From assembly GCA_041821185.1 (NCBI GenBank), contig JBGUBD010000011.1, positions 61,778-125,777 on the forward strand: a stretch of 64,000 nucleotides of DNA, written 5' to 3'. Source of the DNA: Phycisphaerales bacterium AB-hyl4 (GTDB lineage: Bacteria; Planctomycetota; Phycisphaerae; Phycisphaerales; Phycisphaeraceae). The notes below the pieces were generated by a model. It was not told the origin of the DNA. It saw nothing but the letters and a program-made list of their open reading frames with translations, and made no database searches. Below, piece after piece: positions 34,851 through 44,552 of the stretch. A program made the translations under genes and the position numbers. Numbering within the stretch: position 1 is the stretch's first letter; each line of letters begins with the position of its first letter.

Positions 34851-35429
34851 GTGCTCACGATCGCCATCATCATTGGAAGCACCCGCCCGCAGCGGGTGGG
34901 AGAAGACGTGGCCCAGTGGGTCTACAAGCTTGCGCAGCAGCGCAGCGACGCGGCGTTCGAGTTGGTGGACATCCGCGATTACAACCTGCCGCTGCTGGAT
35001 GAGCCGGTGCCGCCTTCGCAAGGGCAGTACGCCCAGGAGCACACGAAGGTCTGGGCAGCGAAGATTGCCTCGTTCGATGCCTTTGTGTTCGTGACGCCGG
35101 AGTACAACCACGGCATTTCGGGGGCGCTCAAGAACGCGATCGATTTCCTGTATGCCGAGTGGAACAACAAAGCGGCCGGTTTCGTGGGCTACGGCAGTGC
35201 CGGCGGCACGCGGGCCGTCGAAAGCCTGCGGCGGGTGATGGCCGAACTGCAGATCGCCGATGTGCGCTCGCAGGTGGCGCTGTCGCTGTTTACCGATTTT
35301 GAGAACTTCAGCGTGTTCAAGCCGGCTTCTTACCACGAGCCGGCACTCAACGACATGCTCGATCAGGTCATCGCCTGGGGCGGGGCGATGAAAACGCTGA
35401 GGGACAAAGCCGATCCAAGCCGTGGATGA
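34851..35429 (+). CDS. NADPH-dependent FMN reductase
   Basis: A 192-residue flavodoxin-like reductase. GSTRPQRVGEDVA binds FMN phosphate, and VTPEYNHGISGALKNAIDFL is the family signature, followed by GYGSAGGTRAVESLR. It reduces FMN, quinones or azo compounds with NADPH. The GTG start has AGGAGG about 10 bases upstream. It ends base-to-base against the convergent SulP gene. Confidence 0.9.
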   Translation: MLTIAIIIGSTRPQRVGEDVAQWVYKLAQQRSDAAFELVDIRDYNLPLLDEPVPPSQGQYAQEHTKVWAAKIASFDAFVFVTPEYNHGISGALKNAIDFLYAEWNNKAAGFVGYGSAGGTRAVESLRRVMAELQIADVRSQVALSLFTDFENFSVFKPASYHEPALNDMLDQVIAWGGAMKTLRDKADPSRG

Positions 35430-37193
35430 TCATGTTGGCTCTGCTTGCTTCTGCTCGACCAGCCAAGCCTGTGCGTCCGTGTACGCCTCCTGCGTCGATT
35501 CGCCCACAATGGGCGTGACCTCGTAAGCTCTGACCGGCCCGGACAGATCAAGCTTGCCCTCGCTTGTCGCCTGGCGATGGGCGGTTTCACTGAGGCCGGT
35601 CAGGTACAGCCGGCCTTTGGCCTTTTGCAACTTCCCGGCATAGCTGGACAGGATGCTGATGACGGTGGCGCCAAGGTGCGTGCGGCCACGCATGCGCAGG
35701 ATCACCACCGGGTACTCCGCATCGTCCGCCGGCGGGGGCAGCAGGCGTTCCAGCGTTCGGGCACCGGCGAAAAAAAGATGGCCATAGACATCGAGCACGG
35801 TCGCCTGCCCGCCGGGCACCTGCTTGGGTGCGGTGCGTTCTTCGATGCGACCGTCGGGCCGCCGGGTCAGTTCGACCAGTGAAATGTCGCTGGATTCTTC
35901 GATGACATGAAGCAGCATGGAAAGCACGACGCCGAGGCCCACGGCGTACTGGATTGGGAGGATGAGCATGGCCAGAAAGGTGGTCAGTCCCGCAGCGCGT
36001 GCGCGCCATCCGGCACGCCACACCGAGCGGATGTCCGCGGGCTTGATGGCCTGAATGCCAACGAGAATGAGCAGTGCCCCTAGCGCTGGCATCGCCACGT
36101 AAGCCACCAGGCCGCTGAACAGCAGCACGATCACCGCCATCCACAAACCCGCAAAAATAGCTGACCAACGAGTGACGGCCCCGGACGTGACGCTTAGTGC
36201 TGTTGCGCTCACCGACCCGCCCACGGGCAGCCCGCGGAAGAACCCCGACGCGACGTTGGCGGCGCCTTGAGCCATGAAGTCCCGTGAGATTCGGCTGCGC
36301 GAGTCGTCAGGGTTGGTGACGCTCTGGCTGACGCCCGCGCCCTGCACGAGGATGACTAGGGCGACCGCCAGCGCCCCGAAGAACACGTCGAACGCCATCG
36401 TGAACGACGGAATGGAAGGCATGGGAATACCGCGGGGCATGTCGCCGACGGCCTCGACGCGCATGCCCAGCAGCACCGCGAGCACCGAGGGAACCACGAT
36501 CGCCACCAGGCGCCCGACGTTTCCCAGCTTCGTACGAGGCAACAGCACAGCCAGGGTCAGCGTTGTGGCCGCCACCGCAAAGGCCCCAACGTTCAACTGG
36601 CCGACATTCACTACCAGTTCGAACGTCTGAACGAGCCGGTTGGTGGCCTCCACCTCGATTCCCGTCGCGAGCGGCAGCTTGCTGAGGATCAGCAACACCG
36701 CGATACCGGTCAGCAATCCCGTGGTGACCGAGTAGGAGACGAAACGGATCAGCCGGCCGAGTTTGAGCAAACCGAACAGGATCTGAAACATGCCAACCAG
36801 TACCACCATGACAAACAACGCCGCGGGAAGGGACTCGGGCGGCAGGTTCGACAAGGACTGCGCGGCCGTGAGCGAAGCGGCAGCCGTGGTGGTAATCACC
36901 ATCACTTGCGTGCTGGAGAAGATGCCGCCCAGCAGCGGCCCCACGATGGTGGCGTAGAGGCCGTGGATCGGGTTGACGCCGATCAGCACGGCATTGGCCA
37001 TGCCGTCGGAGACGTTGTAGATGGCCGTGTTCAGCCCGGCGAGCCCGTCCTGACGAATCGTCTTGCCCTTGGGGATACGCCGCCGCGCATAGTTGGCCAC
37101 CGCCTCACGCAGTTCGTGCGTCCCCGGCAGGCGCACCTCCAGCGACAGGTCGTCCCCCCGTCTGGCCTCAGGCTCGTCACGCTTGCTCGTCAT
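35430..37193 (-). CDS. SulP-family anion transporter with STAS domain
   Basis: A 587-residue SLC26/SulP protein. About 12-14 spans start with the signature DGLAGLNTAIYNVSDGMANA and GVNPIHGLYATIVGP. The later RDFMAQGAANVASGFFRGLP is followed by SVSATALSVTSGA. A C-terminal STAS domain lies at about 460-580. It probably imports sulfate or a similar anion with H+ or Na+. It is the last gene of a three-gene set after the sulfatase (28 bases). Confidence 0.9.
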   Translation of the reverse strand: MTSKRDEPEARRGDDLSLEVRLPGTHELREAVANYARRRIPKGKTIRQDGLAGLNTAIYNVSDGMANAVLIGVNPIHGLYATIVGPLLGGIFSSTQVMVITTTAAASLTAAQSLSNLPPESLPAALFVMVVLVGMFQILFGLLKLGRLIRFVSYSVTTGLLTGIAVLLILSKLPLATGIEVEATNRLVQTFELVVNVGQLNVGAFAVAATTLTLAVLLPRTKLGNVGRLVAIVVPSVLAVLLGMRVEAVGDMPRGIPMPSIPSFTMAFDVFFGALAVALVILVQGAGVSQSVTNPDDSRSRISRDFMAQGAANVASGFFRGLPVGGSVSATALSVTSGAVTRWSAIFAGLWMAVIVLLFSGLVAYVAMPALGALLILVGIQAIKPADIRSVWRAGWRARAAGLTTFLAMLILPIQYAVGLGVVLSMLLHVIEESSDISLVELTRRPDGRIEERTAPKQVPGGQATVLDVYGHLFFAGARTLERLLPPPADDAEYPVVILRMRGRTHLGATVISILSSYAGKLQKAKGRLYLTGLSETAHRQATSEGKLDLSGPVRAYEVTPIVGESTQEAYTDAQAWLVEQKQAEPT

Positions 37194-37221
37194 CGGGCAT
37201 CACGTTGGCTGGGTGTTCCTC

Positions 37222-38904
37222 TCATGCGGCCCGTCCTTTGGCCTTGGCGTATTTCACCTCGCGCGTGCCGAACAGATTCAGGTCGAACGGCACGCTGTCC
37301 TCGCCGATCTCCTGCTGCACCCGGACGTGCAGCTTGGCGAGCATGCGTTCGACCAGGGCCGGATCGTGTGCGGGATGGTCCGGGTGCCCGACGTTCTCCA
37401 GTTCGCCGGGGTCGTTCGTGAGGTCGTACAGCGCCACGTCGCTGGCGGCGTACAGTTCTTTCAGCGTGGCGGGATTGCCGTACGCCAGCGGGCTGAACCA
37501 CCGCACCAGCTTGTACTGCCCGTCCACCACCGCACGGTAGAATGTGCGCTTGCTGAAGTCCGGCGCGCCGTATCGCCTGCCGACATGTGCCATCCTCGCC
37601 TCCCGTCCCATCTCCGGACCGTGGGGGCCGGACACGCCCATCTCGGTCAATTCCTGCAGCGCGCCGGTGATCGCCCAATCCTTGTCAAGCGCATGCAGGC
37701 CGTCCCAGCAGTAGAGCACGCCGTCACCGGGTGCATCGGTGCTGCCGCGTGGGCCGGGCTGTTCCGGATTCAGCATGGCCTGCTTTAGGCTGCGGCCTTT
37801 CAACTGCGGGTAGCGCTGGTCGATCTCGGGTCTGCTGAGGCCGGCGAATTCCAGCAGCGTCGGCGCCAGATCCAGGTGCGAGCCCACCGCCGCGGTGCGC
37901 TGGCCTCGGGGGCCGCCGGGCACGCAGGCTGTCAGGTTCACCATCGCCGCCTCGTCGAAAGGGATTGCGCCCTTTTGAGCCATGCGATGGGCCCCGTTCA
38001 TCTCGCCGTGATCGCCCGTGGACAGAACCACCGTGTTCTTCCATAGATCCAGGCGATCCAGCGCATCGAGCACCTTCATGAACTGCGCGTCTACGAGACG
38101 CATGGCATTGATGAGGTAGTTGCGGCGCTGAAGCCAGAGGTCTTCCCGCTCGCCGGGCACACGGCCGTAGTTCAGTTCGGTCAGTTCCTTGTAGTGCCGC
38201 ACCCCCTCGGGCTGCCGTGCGAAATCGTCATGAAAGTTGGCCGGCAGTTTCACATCCCACTGCTGCTCGAACCACCCCATCCGCTGGGCGGGCGTCATCA
38301 GGCCGGCCATCGCGCCGTGAGGGTGCGGTGGCTCGCCCGGCTCGGTCTGGAGGAACATGACATCGTGAGGATTCACCATGCTGCACACCAGCAGCCAGGG
38401 CTGATCGAGTCGCGCCCCTTTGTGATCCAGCCAGTCGACCGTGTGGAACGCCACCGCCGCATCCAACTGTTCGCCCTCGAGCGGCGCTCCGAACATCTCG
38501 CCCCACTGCTGGTAGTCGGCAAAGCCGTAGCGCTCCAGCGCGTCTTCGCTGCGTGGCACCTCCGAACAGTGCCACTTGCCCTTGAAGGCCGTGTAATAGC
38601 CCTGCTCACGCAGCATCTGCCCGACGGTGGGCACGTCGGTTGACAGTTCGTGAATCCACGCGAAGTTGGTGTTGTCCCACAGGCCCGTGTGCCTGGCATG
38701 CACGCCGGTCCACATCGAGGCACGCGAGGGCGTACAGATTGGGACGGTGCAGTAGTGGCGGTCGAAACTCACGCCCTGCGCTTCGAGTCGCCGCATCGCC
38801 GGGAGTTCCACACCCTCGGGCACCTGCATGCGGGCGTCCCACTGGTCCATGCACAGGATCAGGATGTTCGGTCGGCTGTCGCTATGCGCTTTTTGCCCGC
38901 TCAT
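37222..38904 (-). CDS. Type I (formylglycine) sulfatase
   Basis: A 560-residue sulfatase. The FGly signature is Cys57-Thr-Pro-Ser-Arg61 (ICTPSRASMWTG). Asp20 (LCMDQWD) and the later DHGEMNG supply Ca2+ ligands, and KGKWH adds a catalytic Lys/His. No signal peptide is visible, so it may act in the cytoplasm on imported sulfated compounds. ATG 38904 has GGAGAG upstream. Its position between a BASS transporter and SulP suggests one pathway that releases sulfate. Confidence 0.9.
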   Translation of the reverse strand: MSGQKAHSDSRPNILILCMDQWDARMQVPEGVELPAMRRLEAQGVSFDRHYCTVPICTPSRASMWTGVHARHTGLWDNTNFAWIHELSTDVPTVGQMLREQGYYTAFKGKWHCSEVPRSEDALERYGFADYQQWGEMFGAPLEGEQLDAAVAFHTVDWLDHKGARLDQPWLLVCSMVNPHDVMFLQTEPGEPPHPHGAMAGLMTPAQRMGWFEQQWDVKLPANFHDDFARQPEGVRHYKELTELNYGRVPGEREDLWLQRRNYLINAMRLVDAQFMKVLDALDRLDLWKNTVVLSTGDHGEMNGAHRMAQKGAIPFDEAAMVNLTACVPGGPRGQRTAAVGSHLDLAPTLLEFAGLSRPEIDQRYPQLKGRSLKQAMLNPEQPGPRGSTDAPGDGVLYCWDGLHALDKDWAITGALQELTEMGVSGPHGPEMGREARMAHVGRRYGAPDFSKRTFYRAVVDGQYKLVRWFSPLAYGNPATLKELYAASDVALYDLTNDPGELENVGHPDHPAHDPALVERMLAKLHVRVQQEIGEDSVPFDLNLFGTREVKYAKAKGRAA

Positions 38905-38936
38905 CGGAACTCTCCATGCCAAGTGTTTGAAACAAG

Positions 38937-39863
38937 TCACGGGGCTGAGGGTGGCGGCTTATTCGGTTGTCCTTCCCGGCTTATGGCACCCGCCACGATG
39001 GACTCCTGTTCGGCCAGGCCGTGCCGTCGGCCCTCGCGCTCGCGCAGTTTCGCCGCGATTGGAAAGAGGACCGCCAGTCCCACCAACGCGGTGACGACCA
39101 CCATGATGAGGGTGTCGGGATCATCGAAGCCCTGCGTGGCGACGACGGTCGCCGCCGCCACGTTGCGCTGCCCGGTGCCCAGGCCAAGCACATCCCGTGC
39201 GTCCGGATTCCTGCCGCCGAGCAGGTACCCGATGGCGAATGCGCCGCCGACGAACAGCATCGCCGCCAGAATTGAGCGCATCGTCACGTCAAGGATCCCG
39301 GGAAGGTTGGCCGCGACGGTCAGGCCAATCAACGCCATCAGCGTGTATCCTGACGTCTGGGCCATGATCGGCTGCAGGCGCTCAGCCCACCCTGAGGCCC
39401 GGACCTTGACGAACAGGCCCATGGCCAGCGGCAGGAGCATGCTCAGGATCAGCGGCAGCGCGATCGCCCCGACGCTCACCTCGGCGGCCGGCACGACCAG
39501 CGGCACCACGAAGGGCATGTAGATCACGGTCGCCGGCAGCAGGAGCACCAGCAGCGTGGCGCTGAGCCCCACGTCGCCACCGGCGGCCGTCGTCAGCTTG
39601 ATCAGGAACGGCGTCCCGGCCGCCATGGCGATCAGCATCAGACCCACCGCCAGCGAGTCGTCCAACACCAGCACCCGCACCACGAGATACGCCAGCAGCG
39701 GCACCAGCACGAAGTTGGCCACCAGCGCCCGGCCCACCCGGCGTACGTTGCGGAGCGGGCCGATGATGTCCGTCCAGGTGTGGCCGAGCCCCACCGACAG
39801 CATGCTGCTCACCGCGAAGACGATGGTCACGAGATTCAGCAGTCCCGAGAGTACGCCTGCCAT
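38937..39863 (-). CDS. BASS-family (bile acid:sodium symporter) transporter
   Basis: A 308-residue protein with nine to ten spans. The family signature GTGQRNVAAATVVA is near residue 230, and IAMAAGTPFLIKLT is the other crossing region. It moves organic acids with Na+. It is the first gene of the set BASS, sulfatase, SulP and may import the sulfated substrate (inference). Confidence 0.85.
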   Translation of the reverse strand: MAGVLSGLLNLVTIVFAVSSMLSVGLGHTWTDIIGPLRNVRRVGRALVANFVLVPLLAYLVVRVLVLDDSLAVGLMLIAMAAGTPFLIKLTTAAGGDVGLSATLLVLLLPATVIYMPFVVPLVVPAAEVSVGAIALPLILSMLLPLAMGLFVKVRASGWAERLQPIMAQTSGYTLMALIGLTVAANLPGILDVTMRSILAAMLFVGGAFAIGYLLGGRNPDARDVLGLGTGQRNVAAATVVATQGFDDPDTLIMVVVTALVGLAVLFPIAAKLREREGRRHGLAEQESIVAGAISREGQPNKPPPSAP

Positions 39864-40204
39864 CGCCGCCCCTGTCGGTGGGTAACCGCTTCATTCGGCG
39901 GAAGCTGTCGGGGCAAGCCACGGGGCCCCCGGCACTTCGCATACGGTAGGCACAGGCACTTGAACTGCGACCTCATTGCTCCCCCTTTTCTTCCGTCAGA
40001 GCGCCCCCTCAGTAGGCGCTGGGGTGAGCTACCGACCACCTTGGGTCGAGAACACTTGCCACGGCATGCTGCCGTCTGTTTGCGAAGGCCCGATTGAAGG
40101 ACGACCGCCCTGCACGCCGGCCTAGAATCAACTGAGACACGCCGATGTACGACCGGTGCTACGGCTGCAGAAAGGCACCCAAGCTAGATTCACCGGGAGG
40201 CAAC
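39864..40204. other. Intergenic region between divergent operons
   Basis: About 340 bases with no supported gene. GGGAGG just before 40205 is the ribosome-binding site of the DUF262 gene. Confidence 0.4.
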
Positions 40205-41269
40205 ATGGGTTCGCGTCGGCAGAACTTCCAGAACATTTCGTGGTTCTGGGACCAGAAACAACGTGAGCGTCTTGATCTCAACCCGCCGTACCAGCGACGA
40301 AGCGTGTGGGGGGAGCGGTACCGTCAGGATTTTATTGACACGATCCTGCTGGATTTTCCGGCTCCGGTAATTTTCCTGCACTCCCGGATCGATCAGTCCG
40401 GCATCAGCACGTACGAGGTGGTCGATGGCAAGCAGCGCCTGACGGCCATCTTCGACTTTCTGGAAGACCGGCTTGCGGTCGGCGACCGCTCGCCGCGCCC
40501 GGACCTGCGGGGCAAATACTTCAGCGACCTCGACCCCGAAACGAGAATGCGGGTGTACGAGTACGATTTTTCGGTCGAGTACCTGCCTACGGATAATGAA
40601 GAGGTCGTCAACAACATTTTCGATCGGTTGAACCGGAACGTGGCGAAGCTCACCCCCCAGGAACTGCGCCACGCCCAGTTCGATGGCCCCTTCCTTCGCA
40701 CAGCGGAGCGACTGGCCGATTGGATGATCCCCGACTTCGAAGGGCGGTTTCCCCGAATCACCCTCACCTCGCGTCGCCAGATGAAAGACGTCGAATTCGT
40801 TGCTTCGCTTCTGCTTCTTTTGGAAGAGGGGCCAAGAAGTTACTCGGTCGCGGCGATGGACAAAGCGTTCGCCGATCGCGATGAGCAGTGGGAGGAGGCG
40901 ATTCAGACGGAGGAGGATTTTCGTGAGGCCATCCACTACCTGCGCGCTCTGACCAGGGACAAGACGGGGGAATACCTCCGCCGGTGCCGGTTTCGCAACC
41001 AGGCCGACTTCTATTCGTTGTTTGGCGCAGTGGTTGAACTTCGACGCCAGGATCGGCTGCCGCCCGTGGCCCTTGCCGCAAAGCGCCTTCGCGACTTCCA
41101 CGCTCTATTGGAGAACCGGGAAACCCGCGAGTCGCTGTCCGCAGCACGGGCTTATCTGGAAGCGGCTCGAACGGCCTCAAACGACGCGAAACCGCGATCC
41201 ACGCGTATTGACATCATGAGTCGTGTGTTGCAAGGGGAGAACCTTCCTGATGGAGGTGAAGGTCCTTGA
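40205..41269 (+). CDS. DUF262 (GmrS/ParB-like) protein paired with RelA/SpoT-like gene
   Basis: A 354-residue DUF262 protein. It has LNPPYQRRSVWGERYRQDFID, the D74-G-K-Q-R78 nucleotide-site motif (EVVDGKQRLTAIFDFL), and FDRLNRNVAKLTPQELRHAQF. The C-terminal DUF1524 HNH nuclease domain of full GmrSD enzymes is absent. DUF262 alone can bind or cut nucleotides and is frequent in defence genes. The start has GGGAGG 4 bases upstream. Its stop overlaps the TTG start of the RelA/SpoT-like gene, so the two are coupled. Confidence 0.85.
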   Translation: MGSRRQNFQNISWFWDQKQRERLDLNPPYQRRSVWGERYRQDFIDTILLDFPAPVIFLHSRIDQSGISTYEVVDGKQRLTAIFDFLEDRLAVGDRSPRPDLRGKYFSDLDPETRMRVYEYDFSVEYLPTDNEEVVNNIFDRLNRNVAKLTPQELRHAQFDGPFLRTAERLADWMIPDFEGRFPRITLTSRRQMKDVEFVASLLLLLEEGPRSYSVAAMDKAFADRDEQWEEAIQTEEDFREAIHYLRALTRDKTGEYLRRCRFRNQADFYSLFGAVVELRRQDRLPPVALAAKRLRDFHALLENRETRESLSAARAYLEAARTASNDAKPRSTRIDIMSRVLQGENLPDGGEGP

Positions 41270-42258
41270 TCGTGCCTCCTGCCATCGCGCGGCGCTATCG
41301 CGAAGTATTGCCCTTGGTCGAGAACGTGGGGAAACGGGTCCAGAGCATCCTGACGGTGTACTGCGATCAGAAGGGCTATCCCTACGTCGGACGCATCAAG
41401 CGCGTGGAGTCGCTCGCTGAGAAAATCGAGTCGGGCTGGTATGCCCGATGGTCGGAGTTGGATGATCTGTATGCGTGCACCGTCGTCATTCCGTTGCTGG
41501 ACGACGAGCCGGAAGTCGTCAAGTTCCTTCAGGACAAGTTCGTCGTCCAGTTTCTGCGCCTTCGGGGATCCACTGCCAAGAGCCCCGACGTGTTCCGGTT
41601 CGACGCCACACGCTTCGTGGGCAGGCTCCGTCCACCGCCGGGCGTGGCGGCCGAGGAACCTCTGTACCAACTCCCGTTTGAAGTGCAGGTGCGATCCGCG
41701 TTCGAGCATGCCTGGACTGCGGCGACACATGCGCTGGTCTACAAATCGGGCCAAATCGACTGGCGTCGGAAGCGCCTGGCGGCGCAACTTAAGGCAGCCG
41801 TGGAACAGTTGGACGCTCTGGTGCAGGCATTCGAGCGATCTGCCGAACCGATTGTGGCGCACACCTGGCCAGACCTCGAGACGCGGGCCACGGTTGCCGG
41901 GCGGTTTCAGCATCTGCTGAATCAGAATGCGATTCCGAGCGAACTGGAGCCCAAGGACTGGAGCCGCTTTGCCGACAACTTTTTCATTCTGGTCAAGTCG
42001 ATCACACAAGCCGATCAACACGTTGTTCACAGGAAGGTTGATGCGGCGTTGGATCTGGTGGCCGGCGAGATCCAACGACTTTCGGTACGGCGCGTTCCAC
42101 GCAGCATCTCACTCATCCAACTCGCGCTGGGGGTGCTTGCGGAGGCGGGATGGGTAAAGCGTCCACTCCAACAATTTCACGCGCCGGTGACTGCGGAACT
42201 GCTGGATTTTTATCCGGCCGCAGGCCAGATTGCCGAAGCATTCCAGATCGATCGATAG
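41266..42258 (+). CDS. RelA/SpoT-domain (alarmone-synthetase-like) protein
   Basis: A 330-residue protein. Residues about 20-160 form a RelA/SpoT nucleotidyltransferase-like domain with IKRVESLAEKIE, LDDLYACTVVIP (Asp67 region), and LPFEVQVRSAFEHAWTAATH with Glu139 at the catalytic position and His148. The usual Y-x-S-x-H guanine loop is replaced (FRFDATRFVGRL), so substrate choice may differ from (p)ppGpp synthetases. The C-terminal half is helical and unknown. The TTG start (GGAGG 9 bases upstream) overlaps the DUF262 stop; GTG 41272 is an alternative. It may act as a toxin/effector controlled by DUF262 (inference). Confidence 0.8.
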   Translation: MIVPPAIARRYREVLPLVENVGKRVQSILTVYCDQKGYPYVGRIKRVESLAEKIESGWYARWSELDDLYACTVVIPLLDDEPEVVKFLQDKFVVQFLRLRGSTAKSPDVFRFDATRFVGRLRPPPGVAAEEPLYQLPFEVQVRSAFEHAWTAATHALVYKSGQIDWRRKRLAAQLKAAVEQLDALVQAFERSAEPIVAHTWPDLETRATVAGRFQHLLNQNAIPSELEPKDWSRFADNFFILVKSITQADQHVVHRKVDAALDLVAGEIQRLSVRRVPRSISLIQLALGVLAEAGWVKRPLQQFHAPVTAELLDFYPAAGQIAEAFQIDR

Positions 42259-42477
42259 AAGGCAGGCAGTCCAAGTCTGTGCTGTAATACCTTCAATCGG
42301 CCGGCCAGCGGATCGCCTTGTCAGGGGCAGTGGGACCAACGGTGATTCTCAGCGTCGGCACACACAATTCGTTCGCCGTGCTGCTGCCGTTCGTCCTGGT
42401 CCTGCCGGCGGGGTGGGAGGCCTCCTCGGCATGCCGTTGAATGCGGTGCAGCTGATGATGTGGAAGGGGGAGAGTCA

Positions 42478-43389
42478 CTATGCGGCAACTTTGTCTTCAT
42501 CGCTGAGTCGGCCGGATTCACCTCGGAACAACAGGATAGCGCGGGGCAGTGCCGGAACGTCGACATCCAGCCGGAAGCGCAGGACGCGTTCCCAGAATGC
42601 CTGCCGGCGGGCAGACAGTGGGAGGCAGAGCACGTCCGCTCGCACCGCCTCGGCGTACCAGATCGCATCGCACCCGTGTTTATTGCATAGGCACAGGCGA
42701 TGAATGTGCAGCCCTGACCAGTCAAAGGGACGAATGAAGTTGCCCAGCCGAACCATGCGGCGGGAAGGCGACTCCGGCTCAAGACGGCTCAAAAGTGAAT
42801 AGAACCCACTGGGGTCGTATTCGTGAATCAGGTGCCACTGTTCCGCCTGCTCGCATCGTCCCCAGTGAAGGACACTGCCCAGCATCGTACGGGAGGAATC
42901 ATCGAAATCGACCGACACGACAAAGCGCTCCAGGGGTCGGCGTTCAAGGGCTGGCTCGATCAGCAGTAGCACAGAGCAAGGTGCTGCGGTGACGATTTGT
43001 CCCGCCGTGGAACAAAGGTGGCGCAGGAATGTTGTGTGGCGGCTGGTGGTGTCGGTGATCACGAGGTCAATCCCGTGTTTTTGCACCACCTGACGAATCA
43101 CGCGACGAAGCTTGCCGGTGCGAATCTGCAATGGGACGCTCGACGGAACCTGCGCCCGCGCCAACGCACGCCGCAGGTCATGTCGCGTATCGTCGTCGTG
43201 GGGCCCGATGAAAAGGAACTGGCACTCGGCTCCAGCGCCTTGCGCGATGGCCCATGCCTCGGCAGCTAAGGCTGCGGCACGTGGTGATCGCGGCAGGTAG
43301 ACCAGGACCCGCTGCGGAAAGCGAACCTCGGCATGGCTGCCGCCGTGTCGCATGTGCAGCATGTGGGTTTGAGCAACTGAGGCATACAT
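42478..43389 (-). CDS. Universal-stress-protein-like two-domain protein
   Basis: A 303-residue product. RVLVYLPRSPRAAALAAEAWAIAQ begins the first UspA-like fold, and GIDLVITDTTSRHTTFLRHL with APCSVLLLIEP completes it. The second half (RFVVSVDFDDSSRTML) is more diverged. The Gly-rich nucleotide loop is not preserved, so it probably does not bind ATP in the usual way. ATG 43389 has GGAAGGA about 10 bases upstream. Confidence 0.65.
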   Translation of the reverse strand: MYASVAQTHMLHMRHGGSHAEVRFPQRVLVYLPRSPRAAALAAEAWAIAQGAGAECQFLFIGPHDDDTRHDLRRALARAQVPSSVPLQIRTGKLRRVIRQVVQKHGIDLVITDTTSRHTTFLRHLCSTAGQIVTAAPCSVLLLIEPALERRPLERFVVSVDFDDSSRTMLGSVLHWGRCEQAEQWHLIHEYDPSGFYSLLSRLEPESPSRRMVRLGNFIRPFDWSGLHIHRLCLCNKHGCDAIWYAEAVRADVLCLPLSARRQAFWERVLRFRLDVDVPALPRAILLFRGESGRLSDEDKVAA

Positions 43390-43580
43390 AAACTGTCGGT
43401 CCTTCCGGGTAAGGCGTGGCACTGTTCACAGCACACTGCCGCACGCCATGGCGGCCTCGACGACCGTGTTGACGCCCCTGCTCCGGGCCTCGGGCAAAGC
43501 ACGGGCGCATTGATCGCCATGAGTGTGTCGCGAGGCATCGACACGGAACAGTGAGCACCATCGCTCCGGCCTACGACGGA

Positions 43581-43997
43581 TTAACGATCAAACTCGCCCG
43601 CAGCCTCTGGCTGATGAATCACCTTGGCGATGCGGTAGCGGCGTCGCCCGGCGGGCACGTCCCATTCAACGGTGTCACCGACGCGGTAGCCGAGCAATGC
43701 TGTGCCCAGTGGCGCGAGCACCGAGACGCGGTCTTCATCCATGTCCGCATGCTCCGGGTAGACAATCGTCCACGTCTGTCCGCGTCGGCTGCCGTCAACG
43801 CGCACCAGCACCGTCGAGTTCATCGTCACGACTTCCGGCGGGACCGCGCCAGACTCCACCACCTCCGCCTGGTTGAGTTCCTGTTCCAAGGCAAGCAGAT
43901 ACGCGTGATCCTCGGTGTGCGACTTTCGACTATGGCGGATCAACTCGCGCAACCGCTCAAGGTCTTTGCTGGTAATAACGATTGTTCGGGTCAGCAT
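43581..43997 (-). CDS. rnk: Rnk/GreA-GreB-type nucleoside diphosphate kinase regulator
   Basis: A 138-residue protein. A short N-terminal helical region (ITSKDLERLRELI...EQELNQAEVV) is followed by a GreA/GreB C-terminal FKBP-like domain (VTMNSTVLVRVDGSRRGQTWTIVYP, then SVLAPLGTALLGYRVGDTVEW). The short coiled coil is typical of Rnk rather than GreA. It binds RNA polymerase and affects nucleotide pools. GGAG lies 7 bases before the ATG. Confidence 0.85.
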   Translation of the reverse strand: MLTRTIVITSKDLERLRELIRHSRKSHTEDHAYLLALEQELNQAEVVESGAVPPEVVTMNSTVLVRVDGSRRGQTWTIVYPEHADMDEDRVSVLAPLGTALLGYRVGDTVEWDVPAGRRRYRIAKVIHQPEAAGEFDR

Positions 43998-44552
43998 CGT
44001 AAGACTCCGTTCCTGATTCGGGATGCAGATGCAATGACAGAGACACGTTTCCCACGGAATCGCCGCCAGCGCGGTCCGCAACCGGCTGTGGGCGAAAAGA
44101 CGTTTGGCAAGACCGCTACTCGGGCGCTGGCGGAAGGGACGAATCAAGATCGAGCAGACCGTGGTGCGCCGCAGGTGTCGCAGGCGGCAGGAAGGTGACC
44201 TGCATCGCACCGCCGAGACGGCATGGCTGACGCAGCGCCTCTCCTCTACCGGGCACGCACGTTGCGGCCCAGGTTCTCATTGGAGTGAATCTCGTTGACA
44301 GTAAAATAGCCTCACGGTCCATGACCACGCGACTCCTTATCGGGTACCTGCCAACTCGTTGTTGCAGATGCGCTGCGCGCGTAAAAACACCGCGTCCGTT
44401 GCCAGTTGGCTGGCGGAACGCGGTATCAGTCGTGCAGCGGTTTGATCTTCATAACACCCATACCATAGCCCAAATAAACCCTTTGTCAATGGGTCGAGAG
44501 CGTGCTGACTCGAACGCTCGCTGGGCTGATGTTTAGATGAAGGCAGCGGCAA
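43998..44552. other. Intergenic region
   Basis: About 550 bases between rnk and the antiporter pseudogene. No gene is supported. It probably carries promoter material for the module, but I see no clear promoter. Confidence 0.35.
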
